A stretch of DNA of 64,000 nt. It comes from Cypionkella sinensis. GTDB taxonomy: Bacteria; Pseudomonadota; Alphaproteobacteria; Rhodobacterales; Rhodobacteraceae. The notes under the pieces were generated by a model that saw nothing but the letters and a program-made list of their open reading frames with translations, was not told the origin of the DNA and ran no database searches. Each line of letters starts with the position of its first letter. Position 1 is the first letter of the stretch. The position numbers and the translations under genes were made by a program. Below, piece by piece: positions 42,555-51,815 of this stretch. The stretch is from positions 2,976,001 through 3,040,000 of the forward strand of contig NZ_JBHRTO010000001.1 of assembly GCF_042646385.1 (NCBI RefSeq). The letters run 5' to 3'.

Positions 42555-43810
42555 TCAAAGATCAACCCCGAGACATCGTCCGGGAATACGCCGCCACCCG
42601 AAAAGGTGTTCAGATCCCACAGCAGCGCTTCCAGCAGGTCTTGGCTGTGCAATACACTGTTATGCTTCAATATTCTGATCAGGCCTTCGCTGCCCAATTC
42701 CTCACCCTGCGGATTTGGACATTCCGTCACGCCATCCGAAACCAGAAACAGCCGATCACCCGGTTGCAGGCTGACACTGGTCTGCGGGTAATCCGCGCCC
42801 TCAATCAGCCCGATCGGCAGGCCGCCATCGCCCAGACGTTCAATCGCCCCATGAGCCCGCAGCACTAGCGGGTGCGGATGGCCTGCCTGCACCAGTGTCG
42901 CCAGCCCGGTTTCAAGGTTGATCTCGGCATAGCAGAGCGTGAAATACTGATCGACCTGCAACTCTTCCAGCATCATGCGGTTCAACCGGCCGGCGACGAT
43001 GGCGGGCGGCCAGGCATCACGCGCGCCGTCGGCTGCGGTTTTCAGCGCAATATTCTGTTCGGGTGACGCACCCGACAGCAGCCCTGCCAACCGCGCGGTC
43101 ATCATCGCCGAGGCAACGCCATGCCCCGAGACATCGACCGAATAGACCACGATTCGATGCGGGTTGATCACAAAGCTGCCGACCAGATCGCCGCCGACAT
43201 GGCCCGAAGGCCGCAACATCAACGCCGCTTTGCCCGCGCCAAAATCGCGCAACCGATCCCGGACCAAGGTTTGTTGCAGCTTGCGGGCCTCAATCAGGTC
43301 ACGATCCAGCGAATCATAAAGCTCTTGCAGCTTTTGCAACGTGCTACCGATCAGACGGTTCTTTTCAACCAACTCGTCCTGCATCCCCAGAATACGTTCG
43401 CCTGCCCGTAGTCGGGCGCGCAACTCATCAGAACTGACTGGCTTGGTCAGAAAATCATCCGCGCCATTGTCCAGTCCATCGGCGATTTCGGCCTTTTCCG
43501 ATTTCGAGGTCAGCAGGATGAAATAGCCATAACCTTCTCGTGGAAGGGCCCGAAAAGCCTTGCAAAATTCCAGCCCGCTCATCCCCGGCATCATCCAGTC
43601 TGACAGCACGATGTCAAAATCCTGCGCCAGACACAGGGCCAGCGCCTCATCCCCCGAGGCCGCTTCCGTCACCTGATAGCCCCAGCGCGTCAGTTGCATT
43701 TGCAGAATCTTGCGCTGTGCCTTGCTGTCATCCACCACCAAGACAGGCCGCGCCGCAAAGGCGCTGGGCCTGCGGGCTGCCACATTCAAGGAAAGAAGAT
43801 CAGGTTTCAC
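42524..43810 (-). CDS. Response regulator with PP2C/SpoIIE phosphatase output
   Basis: The 428-aa protein joins a receiver domain (about 20-135, acidic D27-D28, phosphoacceptor D71 in VLSDWMMPG, Lys in LTKPVSS) to an RsbU-type PP2C phosphatase domain (about 195-420, with HVGGDLVGSF, YSVDVSGHGVASAMM and LVSDGVTECPN). A short coiled segment links them. Such proteins control anti-sigma antagonists in partner-switching or stress pathways. The divergent gene encodes a lone Hpt domain, a natural phosphodonor candidate. Confidence 0.92.
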   Translation of the reverse strand: MKPDLLSLNVAARRPSAFAARPVLVVDDSKAQRKILQMQLTRWGYQVTEAASGDEALALCLAQDFDIVLSDWMMPGMSGLEFCKAFRALPREGYGYFILLTSKSEKAEIADGLDNGADDFLTKPVSSDELRARLRAGERILGMQDELVEKNRLIGSTLQKLQELYDSLDRDLIEARKLQQTLVRDRLRDFGAGKAALMLRPSGHVGGDLVGSFVINPHRIVVYSVDVSGHGVASAMMTARLAGLLSGASPEQNIALKTAADGARDAWPPAIVAGRLNRMMLEELQVDQYFTLCYAEINLETGLATLVQAGHPHPLVLRAHGAIERLGDGGLPIGLIEGADYPQTSVSLQPGDRLFLVSDGVTECPNPQGEELGSEGLIRILKHNSVLHSQDLLEALLWDLNTFSGGGVFPDDVSGLIFDYLGPAPDSS

Positions 43811-43919
43811 AATCGCGCCTCAACACTGGTTTTGTCCTGTCTGCACCCAACCTCTTAACGGCGAGTGAAACTTAAAACTGTGCCTATTCCGGCTGTTAGC
43901 AGTTACCGATTGTTAAGGG

Positions 43920-44291
43920 ATGCCGCGCAATCTGCTGCCATGGGTGGCGAAAGGCGGGTGTGATGTGATCGCGTGGGATAGGGTGAATGATCTTCGTTCA
44001 GAAATTGGCGATGATGATTTCGCCGAAGTCGTCGCGCTGTTTCTGGAAGAAGCGGATGAGGTGATCGGGCGAATTTCCAAAACCGCAGGTGCCAAGGCAC
44101 TCGAGGCCGATCTGCACTTTCTGAAGGGTGCTGCGTTGAATCTTGGCTTCGCGCAATTCGCAGCCTTCTGCCAAGAAGGTGAGCGTCGCGCAGCTGGTGG
44201 CGATACCGCTGTTGATCTGGCGCAGCTTTGCAGCAGCTATCAAGCGTCGAAAGCGGCGCTTTTCGCGGGGCAAAGCGCCAGTGCTGCCTAG
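43920..44291 (+). CDS. Hpt-domain phosphotransfer protein
   Basis: The 123-aa protein is a single histidine phosphotransfer domain with the helix motif ADLHFLKGAALNLGF; H66 is the likely phosphorylated residue. ATG 43920 gives a slightly long N-terminus; GTG 43965, with AAAGG upstream, is a reasonable alternative start (MIAWDRVNDL). It is divergent from the receiver-phosphatase gene and may shuttle phosphate to it. It overlaps the convergent ilvA by 4 bp. Confidence 0.85.
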   Translation: MPRNLLPWVAKGGCDVIAWDRVNDLRSEIGDDDFAEVVALFLEEADEVIGRISKTAGAKALEADLHFLKGAALNLGFAQFAAFCQEGERRAAGGDTAVDLAQLCSSYQASKAALFAGQSASAA

Positions 44292-45535
44292 ATCAGAAAC
44301 TCTGCCAGAATCTCGTCATTGGTGATGTCGCGGTAGGTAAATGCGGCGGCGTCCAACTGATCAAACAGGTTTTTGAAATTTGCAGCCTGGCTGGTTTCAA
44401 TCCCGATCAACACCGAGCCGAAGTTGCGTGCCGACTTTTTCAGGTACTCAAACCGCGCGATATCGTCATCTGGGCCAAGCATGCCCAGAAACTCTTTCAA
44501 CGCACCGGGGCGCTGCGGCATCCGCAGGATGAAGTATTTCTTCACACCGGAATAGCGCTGCGCCCGCTCTTTCACTTCCGGCAAACGCTCAAAATCAAAA
44601 TTCCCGCCAGAAGTTACGCAAACCACTGTCTTTCCAGCGATATCGTCTGCCAAATCTTGCAACACATCAACGGATAGCGCGCCCGCGGGTTCCAGAACGA
44701 TGCCTTCCACGTTCAGCATCTCCAGCATCGTCACGCAAATGCGGTCTTCCGGTGCCAGCAGCACCTCGGCAGGCTTCACCCAAGACAGCGCCGCAAACGT
44801 CTTGTCACCCAGCCGCGCCACCGCCGCACCATCAACGAAACTGTTGATCGTGCGCAGCTTCACCGGCTCTTGCGCCGCCAATGCCGCTGTCAGACTGGCA
44901 CCGCCCACTGGTTCAACAAACCGGTACTGCGTTTGCGGTGCCTCGGCCCGCAAAAACCGCGTGACGCCCGAGGCAAGGCCGCCACCGCCCACCGGCAGCA
45001 CCACCAGATCAGGCGCGCGGCCCAACTGTTCCAGCATTTCCACCGCGACCGAGGCTTGGCCCTCGATCACATCCTCATCATCAAACGGCGACAGAAAATG
45101 CGCGCCCTGCTCGGCGCAAAACTTCTGCGACGCCGTCAGAGTCTGATCGAAATAATCCCCTGTCAGCACGATCCGCACCGCATCGCCGCCAAAGGCGCGG
45201 GTCTTGTCGATCTTCTGCTGCGGTGTCGTCACCGGCATGAAGATCGTGCCCTTTACCCCGAAGTGCTTGCAGGCAAAAGCCACCCCTTGCGCATGATTGC
45301 CCGCCGAAGCGCAAACAAATGCGGTCTGCGACGGATTGGAAGCCCGCACTTTGCGCATCGCCGTGAATGCCCCGCGCAGTTTGTAGCTGCGCACCGGGGA
45401 CAAATCCTCGCGCTTCAGCCAAATCTCGGCGCTATAGCGGCGCGACAGATAGTCATTGCGCTGCAACGGCGTGCGCGGGAACAACTCGCGCAGGGCACGG
45501 GTAGATTGGCGGGCGGCATCAGGAAAATCGTTCAT
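44288..45535 (-). CDS. ilvA: Threonine ammonia-lyase (threonine dehydratase)
   Basis: The 415-aa PLP enzyme converts threonine to 2-oxobutanoate, the first step of isoleucine synthesis. The PLP lysine is K52 in SYKLRGA, the phosphate loop is GGGGLASG near residue 185, and a single ACT-like regulatory domain follows (about 330-415, with KKYFILRMPQRPGALKEFL). This is the short form found in many alphaproteobacteria, not the two-domain E. coli form. It follows the membrane-protein gene by 36 bp on the same strand. Confidence 0.92.
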   Translation of the reverse strand: MNDFPDAARQSTRALRELFPRTPLQRNDYLSRRYSAEIWLKREDLSPVRSYKLRGAFTAMRKVRASNPSQTAFVCASAGNHAQGVAFACKHFGVKGTIFMPVTTPQQKIDKTRAFGGDAVRIVLTGDYFDQTLTASQKFCAEQGAHFLSPFDDEDVIEGQASVAVEMLEQLGRAPDLVVLPVGGGGLASGVTRFLRAEAPQTQYRFVEPVGGASLTAALAAQEPVKLRTINSFVDGAAVARLGDKTFAALSWVKPAEVLLAPEDRICVTMLEMLNVEGIVLEPAGALSVDVLQDLADDIAGKTVVCVTSGGNFDFERLPEVKERAQRYSGVKKYFILRMPQRPGALKEFLGMLGPDDDIARFEYLKKSARNFGSVLIGIETSQAANFKNLFDQLDAAAFTYRDITNDEILAEFLI

Positions 45536-45571
45536 GCTTCCGATTACGCCCGCCCGGCGTGGAAAAGCAAG

Positions 45572-46321
45572 TCAGACCAGTGGGCGCTTTTCAATGTAAT
45601 GCCCGTAAAGCGTGGTCAGGATCGAAAGCCCAACCATGGTGACGGGCCAACCCGCGATCACTTGCCAGATATTCGCCAGCAGACCAAAGCCGCCAAATAC
45701 GAACCAACTGATCATGTTCACCACCCACAGCGCCAAGGCCATCAGCACCGAAAGTTGCAGCAATGGCCGCCATTCGCCCTCGGTCGCCTGCCAGCCCGCG
45801 AGAAACGGCAGGTTGTTGCCCAGGGCCGTGCCTGGAAGCGCTGCGGACAGCCGCATGCCCAGAAAGATCATCGGCACTTGCACCATGATTGCCATCAGCA
45901 GCATGGCAAGCAGCGGGCCTGCCATCATCAGGCGCCCGAACAGCGTGCCGATGATCATGCCAAGCACCATCCCCACCACGATCAGGGCCAAGCCAATCAA
46001 CAGCGATTTGATGAAGTATTGTCCCATCTTCTCGCCCATGAACGGCGGCACCACGCCCGCAGGTTCTTCGCCCAGCAGCACATAGCGATGCCACGCAACG
46101 GCGATCCAGATCCCGGTGATCAGCGTCACCACCAATACCAGCACCACGCCCAGTCCTACGCCACCGCCCATCATGCCCATCCCGGCAGAGGCCATGGCAT
46201 ATCCCAGCAGCATGGTGATCCCCACCTGTATCAGATACAGCACCCCCGACACTTTCAGTGCCGGGCCAAGGTTATCCATCACTTGCCGCAATGAATGAGA
46301 GAAAATCTGTACGCCCTTCAT
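45572..46321 (-). CDS. Integral membrane protein, unknown function
   Basis: The 249-aa protein has about six hydrophobic helices, among them a Gly/Met-rich stretch (MASAGMGMMGGGVGLGVVLVLVV) and an internal GIWIAVAWHRYVLLGEEP motif that is common in an uncharacterised alphaproteobacterial family. ATG 46321 has GGAGG upstream with 6-base spacing; an ATG-like start further upstream is less likely. It is divergent from argG and probably cotranscribed with ilvA. Confidence 0.75.
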   Translation of the reverse strand: MKGVQIFSHSLRQVMDNLGPALKVSGVLYLIQVGITMLLGYAMASAGMGMMGGGVGLGVVLVLVVTLITGIWIAVAWHRYVLLGEEPAGVVPPFMGEKMGQYFIKSLLIGLALIVVGMVLGMIIGTLFGRLMMAGPLLAMLLMAIMVQVPMIFLGMRLSAALPGTALGNNLPFLAGWQATEGEWRPLLQLSVLMALALWVVNMISWFVFGGFGLLANIWQVIAGWPVTMVGLSILTTLYGHYIEKRPLV

Positions 46322-46446
46322 CGAGCCCTCCATAAATTCCACCAATCCCGCAATGATTCACCGCATTCCCCCCCTGTCAACCGCGCCGCTTGCCCTCGCC
46401 CCGATTTCCCTTTAATCGCGGGCGAAACCCGCATCGGAGACGCCAC

Positions 46447-47682
46447 ATGTCCGCCAAACTCGCCCCCAAGAAAGTCGTCCTCGCCTATTCTGGCGGTTTG
46501 GATACCTCGATCATCCTGAAATGGCTGCAAACCGAATATGGCTGCGAGGTGGTGACGTTCACCGCCGATCTGGGGCAGGGCGAGGAACTGGAGCCTGCGC
46601 GCAAGAAGGCTCTGCTGATGGGGATCAAGGAAGAAAACATCCACATCGTTGACGTGCGTGAAGAATTCGTGCGCGATTTCGTGTTCCCGATGTTCCGGGC
46701 AAATGCCTTGTATGAAGGCCTCTACCTGCTCGGCACCTCGATCGCCCGCCCGCTGATTTCGCAGCATTTGGTGCGTATCGCACATGAAACTGGCGCAGAT
46801 GCCGTGGCGCATGGTGCAACCGGCAAGGGCAACGATCAGGTGCGCTTCGAACTTTCCGCCGCAGCACTGGATCCTGCCATCAAAGTAATCGCGCCGTGGC
46901 GGCTGTGGGATCTGACCAGCCGCACCAAGCTGTTGGAGTTTGCCGAAGCCAACCAGATTCCGATTGCAAAGGACAAACGCGGCGAGGCTCCGTTCAGCGT
47001 TGATGCCAACTTGCTGCACACCTCATCCGAAGGCAAAGTGCTGGAGAATCCGGCCGAAGAAGCCCCCGAGTTCGTTTATCAGCGCGTGACTCCGGTGGAA
47101 AAAGCCCCCGACACCCCGGAATATGTTGAAATCGGCTTTGAGCGCGGCGATGCGGTTTCTATCAACGGCGAAGCCCTTTCGCCCGCCACTATCCTTGCCC
47201 GTCTGAACGACATCGGCGGCAAGCATGGCGTGGGTCTGTTGGATCTCGTGGAAAACCGCTTCGTTGGCATGAAGTCACGCGGTCTCTATGAAACCCCCGG
47301 CGGAACCATCCTGTTGGAAGCCCATCGCGGCATCGAACAGATCACGCTGGATGCAGGTGCGGGTCATTTGAAAGACAGCATCATGCCGCGCTATGCTGAA
47401 CTGATCTATAATGGCTTCTGGTTCTCGCCCGAGCGTGAGGCGCTGCAAGCCCTGATCGACCATACGCAGGAACACGTCACCGGCACCGTCCGCGTCAAGC
47501 TGTACAAAGGCTCGGCCCGCACTGTGGCACGCTGGTCGGAACACTCGCTTTATTCTGAAAAGCACGTCACCTTCGAAGAAGACGCAGGCGCTTACGATCA
47601 GAAAGACGCCGAAGGCTTCATCCGCCTGAACGCCCTGCGTCTGCGCCTGATCGCCAGCCGCAACGCACGGGTTGCGAAGTAA
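46447..47682 (+). CDS. argG: Argininosuccinate synthase
   Basis: The 411-aa enzyme joins citrulline and aspartate with ATP in arginine synthesis. The ATP motif AYSGGLDTSI lies at residues 14-23, with TADLGQGEE, GTSIARPLIS, ATGKGNDQVRFE and the SVDANLLHTSSEG and ETPGGTI segments all in place. ATG 46447 follows GGAG and begins the family similarity; codons from 46390 do not match. A terminator follows 18 bp after the stop. Confidence 0.96.
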   Translation: MSAKLAPKKVVLAYSGGLDTSIILKWLQTEYGCEVVTFTADLGQGEELEPARKKALLMGIKEENIHIVDVREEFVRDFVFPMFRANALYEGLYLLGTSIARPLISQHLVRIAHETGADAVAHGATGKGNDQVRFELSAAALDPAIKVIAPWRLWDLTSRTKLLEFAEANQIPIAKDKRGEAPFSVDANLLHTSSEGKVLENPAEEAPEFVYQRVTPVEKAPDTPEYVEIGFERGDAVSINGEALSPATILARLNDIGGKHGVGLLDLVENRFVGMKSRGLYETPGGTILLEAHRGIEQITLDAGAGHLKDSIMPRYAELIYNGFWFSPEREALQALIDHTQEHVTGTVRVKLYKGSARTVARWSEHSLYSEKHVTFEEDAGAYDQKDAEGFIRLNALRLRLIASRNARVAK

Positions 47683-47700
47683 GCTTTTCAGAACGTTCTT

Positions 47701-47730
47701 AAACGGCGGGTCGCATTGGCCCGCCGTTTT
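47701..47730 (+). terminator. Rho-independent terminator of argG
   Basis: AAACGGCGGG (47701-47710) pairs with CCCGCCGTTT (47720-47729) over 10 bp, with a 9-base loop and a short T-run. It lies right after argG. Confidence 0.88.
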
Positions 47731-47778
47731 CATTTGTTGAAGACCTGACTTTCAACCACCCCGCGCTATCTGTCGCGA

Positions 47779-49314
47779 ATGACTCAGAAACCCCGTCTTA
47801 TCCTTGTGCTGGGCGATCAGTTGACCGACAGTCTTGCAGGTCTGCGCGCCGCTGACCCTGCCCGCGACATCGTTGTGATGGCCGAAGTGATGGCCGAATC
47901 GACAGCCGTCCCCCATCACCCGCAAAAGATTGCGCTGGTATTGACGGCGATGCGCAAGTTTGCGCGCCAATTGACAGAGCAGGGTTACGCCGTGGCCTAT
48001 TCGCGGCTGGATGATCCAGAAACGGGGCCATCCCTACCCACCGAGATCCTGCGCCGTGCCGCCGAGTATAGTTCTGATCAGCTGGTCGTTACGACCCCCG
48101 GTGATTGGCGTCTGCTACAAGAGCTAGAGGCCGTGCCGCTGACGGTGACGATGCTTCCAGATGATCGCTTCATCTGCGCGGCCGAAGTGTTCACCGCTTG
48201 GGCCGCCGAGCGTAAGCAACTGCGCATGGAGTGGTTTTACCGCGACATGCGCCGCCGGACAGGCCTGCTGATGGATGGCGAGCAGCCGATTGGCGGCCAG
48301 TGGAATTTCGACCCCGAGAACCGCAAGGCCGCGAAGCCAGATATGCTCAGGCCCAAACCTCTCCGCTTTACACCCGATGCCGATACCGAGGCCGTATTGG
48401 ACTTGGTGGAAACCCGTTTTGCGTCGCACTTCGGCAAACTCCGCCCGTTTCACTGGCCTACCGATCGCACCCAAGCCTTGCAGGCGCTAGACCATTTCAT
48501 CAGTCACAGCCTGCCCCGCTTTGGCGATGAGCAAGACGCGATGCTGACGGACGATCCCTTCCTCAGCCATTCGCTGCTGTCTCCTTGTATCAATCTGGGC
48601 CTGCTTTCGCCGCTTGAAGTCTGCCAGCGCGCCGAGGCGGAATACCACGCCGGGCGCGCGCCGCTGAATGCAGTTGAAGGATTCATTCGCCAGATCATCG
48701 GTTGGCGCGAGTATATGCGTGGCATCTGGGCACTGAACGGGCCTGAGTACCCCACTTGGAACGCGCTTCAACACAAAGCAAAGCTGCCTGCCGTCTATTG
48801 GGGCGGAAAAACCAAGATGGCCTGCATGAAGGCCTCTGTGGCCCAAACCCGTGATCTGGCCTATGCCCATCACATTCAGCGCCTGATGATCACAGGCAAC
48901 TTCGCACTTCTGGCCGGAATAGATCCTGCTTTCGTGCATGAATGGTATCTGGCCGTCTATATCGACGCCTTCGAATGGGTCGAGGCCCCGAACACCATCG
49001 GGATGAGCCAGTTTGCCTGTGGTGGCCAGTTGGGCTCGAAGCCCTATGTCTCGTCGGGGGCCTATATTGACCGGATGTCAGACTATTGCGGTAGCTGTGC
49101 GTATAAGGTCAAAGACCGCACCGGGCCCGATGCCTGCCCGTTCAACCTGCTTTACTGGCAGTTTCTCGACCGCCACCGTGACCGTTTCGCCAAAAATCCA
49201 CGAATGGCGCAGATGTATCGCACTTGGGACAAGATGGCCGAGACGCACCGCGCCACCGTGCTGGCCGAGGCGGAAGACCTGCTTGCCGCCCTGCACAGTG
49301 GCGCAGCGATCTAA
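47779..49314 (+). CDS. phrB: FeS-type cryptochrome/(6-4) photolyase
   Basis: The 511-aa protein belongs to the bacterial (6-4) photolyase / cryptochrome B group (FeS-BCP; Agrobacterium PhrB, Rhodobacter CryB). It begins LILVLGDQL and contains the FAD-binding helices (RQIIGWREYMRGIW, MITGNFALLAGIDP) and cysteines for a 4Fe-4S cluster (MACMKAS, DYCGSCAYK, PDACPFN). The family repairs UV (6-4) photoproducts or senses blue light. The gene stands alone and its stop overlaps the convergent sulfotransferase-like gene by 4 bp. Confidence 0.92.
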   Translation: MTQKPRLILVLGDQLTDSLAGLRAADPARDIVVMAEVMAESTAVPHHPQKIALVLTAMRKFARQLTEQGYAVAYSRLDDPETGPSLPTEILRRAAEYSSDQLVVTTPGDWRLLQELEAVPLTVTMLPDDRFICAAEVFTAWAAERKQLRMEWFYRDMRRRTGLLMDGEQPIGGQWNFDPENRKAAKPDMLRPKPLRFTPDADTEAVLDLVETRFASHFGKLRPFHWPTDRTQALQALDHFISHSLPRFGDEQDAMLTDDPFLSHSLLSPCINLGLLSPLEVCQRAEAEYHAGRAPLNAVEGFIRQIIGWREYMRGIWALNGPEYPTWNALQHKAKLPAVYWGGKTKMACMKASVAQTRDLAYAHHIQRLMITGNFALLAGIDPAFVHEWYLAVYIDAFEWVEAPNTIGMSQFACGGQLGSKPYVSSGAYIDRMSDYCGSCAYKVKDRTGPDACPFNLLYWQFLDRHRDRFAKNPRMAQMYRTWDKMAETHRATVLAEAEDLLAALHSGAAI

Positions 49315-50042
49315 AGCTTCAGCGCTGCCAATTTCTCGTAATACGGCAAAGCTTGCGCCGCCAGTCCGGCATAGATGCCGCCCAGGTTCGGCAACGGCCC
49401 CTCTGCCCCTTCAAACCCTGTGCTGCGATGCACCGCGGCATACCAATGCGGCGCCCAGGCCCCGTCGGCCTCATTGCCACCGGCAGGCCAGTGCAACATC
49501 TTGCGGGTGAAACTGATCCCAATCGCATCGCAAAGCTTGCGCAACATGCCTTCGGGGTCGGCGCGGATGTCGTCGCTGTCGATTACCACCGGATTGCTGC
49601 CCGACCACGCCGCCACCTCGTCAAACAGTTCCGCCTGCTGGACAAAGCCGATATCCGCCAAAGTGGTGCCTTCGCGTTTCTTGGCATAGCTGGCGATCAC
49701 ACGTGCCGGATGCCGGATCAGAAAGACATTGATGCAAGACCGCATCCAGCGCCGATCAAACTGCGGGATCATGTGCAGCGTCATATGCTTTTGGTAAAAC
49801 ACCGCATTGCCCCCCGGCACAGGGCCCTTGCAGATTGAGGCAACCACATCCGGGTCAGGCTCGTGCGCTGCGATAATCTCGTCGCGCATCGGATGATCTA
49901 TGCCGGTGTATTCCAGATAGGCCGAATAGAACGGCTCGTCCCATACCGTGCAATCGCCGCGCGCGGCAAAGCTGTACATCATTGCGGTGGACAGATTGCG
50001 TGGGCCGGACCACATCGCAATGCGTTTGGCAGCCCCCGTCAT
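49311..50042 (-). CDS. Sulfotransferase-like protein
   Basis: The 243-aa protein has the P-loop-like start RIAMWSGPRNLSTAMMYSF (5'-phosphosulfate-binding region) and a second nucleotide motif FLIRHPARVIASYAKKRE, as in PAPS-dependent sulfotransferases. Bacterial members of this subgroup often stand next to branched-chain aminotransferase-like genes, as here, with 13 bp between them. The acceptor substrate is unknown, and sulfotransferase activity itself is not certain. Confidence 0.75.
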   Translation of the reverse strand: MTGAAKRIAMWSGPRNLSTAMMYSFAARGDCTVWDEPFYSAYLEYTGIDHPMRDEIIAAHEPDPDVVASICKGPVPGGNAVFYQKHMTLHMIPQFDRRWMRSCINVFLIRHPARVIASYAKKREGTTLADIGFVQQAELFDEVAAWSGSNPVVIDSDDIRADPEGMLRKLCDAIGISFTRKMLHWPAGGNEADGAWAPHWYAAVHRSTGFEGAEGPLPNLGGIYAGLAAQALPYYEKLAALKL

Positions 50043-50055
50043 TTCGCGACTCCCA

Positions 50056-50955
50056 TCATGCGCCCACCATCGTCTTGTAAAGTCCGCGGATACGCTCGGT
50101 CATCGGGCCCATCTGGCCAGTGCCAATGGTCCGCCCATCAATCCACCCCACCGGAGTCTGCGCCCCGAACGTGCCGGTCAAAAACGCCTCATCGGCTGAA
50201 TAGGTGTCCACAAGGCTGAAATTGCGCTCGAACACCGGGATGTCATTGGCGCGGCACAGGTCGATCACCTTCTGCCGGGTGATGCCGTTCATGCAGTAAT
50301 CGCCTGTGCTGGTCCAAACCTGCCCCTTGCGGACGATGAAGAAATTGCAGGCGTTGGTGGTGTTCACAAAGCCATGCACATCCAGCATCAGCGCCTCATC
50401 CGCGCCGGCCTTTTCGGCGGCGATGCAGGCCAGGATGCAGTTCAGCTTGGAGTGGCTGTTCAACTTGGGGTCCTGCGTCATCGGCAAGCCCCGCATGTGC
50501 GGCACCGTCGCAAGCCGGATTGGGCGCGGCAGTTTTTGCCGGGAATGTTCCATGATGATCACCATGGTTGGCCCGCGCTGTGACAGCTTGGGGTGCTGGA
50601 AGGGGCGCGTTTTCACCCCGCGCGTCACCATCAGCCGCGCATGGGCATCTGTCGTCATGCCGTTGGCCTGCTGCGTTTCCAGAACGGCGGCGATCACCTG
50701 CTCGGGCGTAAGGCCGATCTCAAGGTCAATCGCTTTGGCGGCCTCAAACAACCGCGCGATATGCTCGTCCAGAAACGTCCAGCGCCCGTTATACAGCCGG
50801 ATCCCTTCCCAAACCCCATCACCCAGCATGAAGCCAGAATCGTAGACCGAGACCATCGCCTGCGCCTTGGGCACAATCTTTCCGTTGACGTAAATCAGGA
50901 TATCTTCATTGCGCGCGTCTTCTTCAGCCTGATGAGTGGATACATGGTCGGTCAT
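50056..50955 (-). CDS. Class-IV aminotransferase (branched-chain / D-amino acid type)
   Basis: The 299-aa PLP enzyme is of fold-type IV with the PLP lysine in LNSHSKLNCI near residue 163, SVYDSGFMLGDGVWEGIR at the N-terminus, ANDIPVFERNFSL and TGTFGAQTPVGWIDGR near the end. Branched-chain, D-amino-acid and aminodeoxychorismate lyases share this fold; the exact reaction cannot be fixed. ATG 50955 is preceded by GGAG. It forms a two-gene operon with the sulfotransferase-like gene. Confidence 0.85.
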   Translation of the reverse strand: MTDHVSTHQAEEDARNEDILIYVNGKIVPKAQAMVSVYDSGFMLGDGVWEGIRLYNGRWTFLDEHIARLFEAAKAIDLEIGLTPEQVIAAVLETQQANGMTTDAHARLMVTRGVKTRPFQHPKLSQRGPTMVIIMEHSRQKLPRPIRLATVPHMRGLPMTQDPKLNSHSKLNCILACIAAEKAGADEALMLDVHGFVNTTNACNFFIVRKGQVWTSTGDYCMNGITRQKVIDLCRANDIPVFERNFSLVDTYSADEAFLTGTFGAQTPVGWIDGRTIGTGQMGPMTERIRGLYKTMVGA

Positions 50956-51095
50956 GGTGATCTCCTGTTTGCGGCAGGCTATTGCGCTGCAGGGCAAAGG
51001 CCAAGGGGGGCATCACCTTGGCGTGAGGTCACGGATGGGTGAATTGTTCTCAGCCCTGGCAACCCGCAGGCTGTTTAAAAGCAATGGAGTTCTGC

Positions 51096-51704
51096 ATGAT
51101 CCGTCTTACCCTCGCCTTGATTCTGCTGGCAGGTGCCGCCTCGGCCAAAACCCAGACTGCCATTCTTGCGGGTGGGTGTTTCTGGTGCGTTGAATCCAAC
51201 TTTGAAAGCGTGCCCGGTGTGAAGGATGTGGTGTCGGGCTATACCGGCGGCAGTTCCAAGAACCCGACCTATGACGATCATGACGGCCATTACGAGGCTG
51301 TGCAGATCACCTATGACGACAGCAAGATCAGCTATGCGCAGATCATCGAGAAGTTCCTGCATTCGACCGATGTAGTCGATGCGGGCGGCCAGTTTTGTGA
51401 TCGTGGGGATGCGTATCGCTCGGCGATCTTTGTTTCCAACTCAGCGGAAAAGAGGATCGCCACGGACGAAATCGCCAAGGCGCAGGCTGCACTTGGGCAA
51501 GCCATCGTTACCCCTGTTCTTGCCGCGAAAACCTTTTGGCCTGCCGAGGCCTATCATCAGGATTATTACAAAAGCACCGATCTGGTGCTGACAAGGCGCG
51601 GCCCGAAGGAAAAGCGCAATGCCTACAAGTTCTACCGCGAAAGCTGTGGCCGAGATGCGCGCGTCAAAGAACTTTGGGGCAACTCGGCAACTTTCGTGCA
51701 TTAA
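51096..51704 (+). CDS. msrA: Peptide methionine-S-sulfoxide reductase, exported
   Basis: The 202-aa MsrA repairs the S-form of methionine sulfoxide. The catalytic Cys is C28 in the GGCFWCVES motif, with EAVQITYD and FHQ-like AYHQDYY segments. The N-terminus MIRLTLALILLAGAASA is a signal peptide, so this copy acts in the periplasm. ATG 51096 is chosen because GGAG lies 6 bases upstream; ATG 51084 would add four residues. It converges with pyrF. Confidence 0.9.
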   Translation: MIRLTLALILLAGAASAKTQTAILAGGCFWCVESNFESVPGVKDVVSGYTGGSSKNPTYDDHDGHYEAVQITYDDSKISYAQIIEKFLHSTDVVDAGGQFCDRGDAYRSAIFVSNSAEKRIATDEIAKAQAALGQAIVTPVLAAKTFWPAEAYHQDYYKSTDLVLTRRGPKEKRNAYKFYRESCGRDARVKELWGNSATFVH

Positions 51705-51815
51705 GGATTTTCGAGAACGGGCTTTCACCTGTTCCTAAATATCCCACGGGGTGCGGGGTGTGAAACTCCGCGCGCGATCTCCGGCATCCCGACAATGAAG
51801 GATGATCCAAGCAGA

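Noticed and set aside
51730..51760. AAATATCCCACGGGG as a dispersed repeat, with a similar CCCCAAATATC at 57056-57068 on the other strand
   Set aside because: Only a short shared core was found, too little to call a repeat family from this window.
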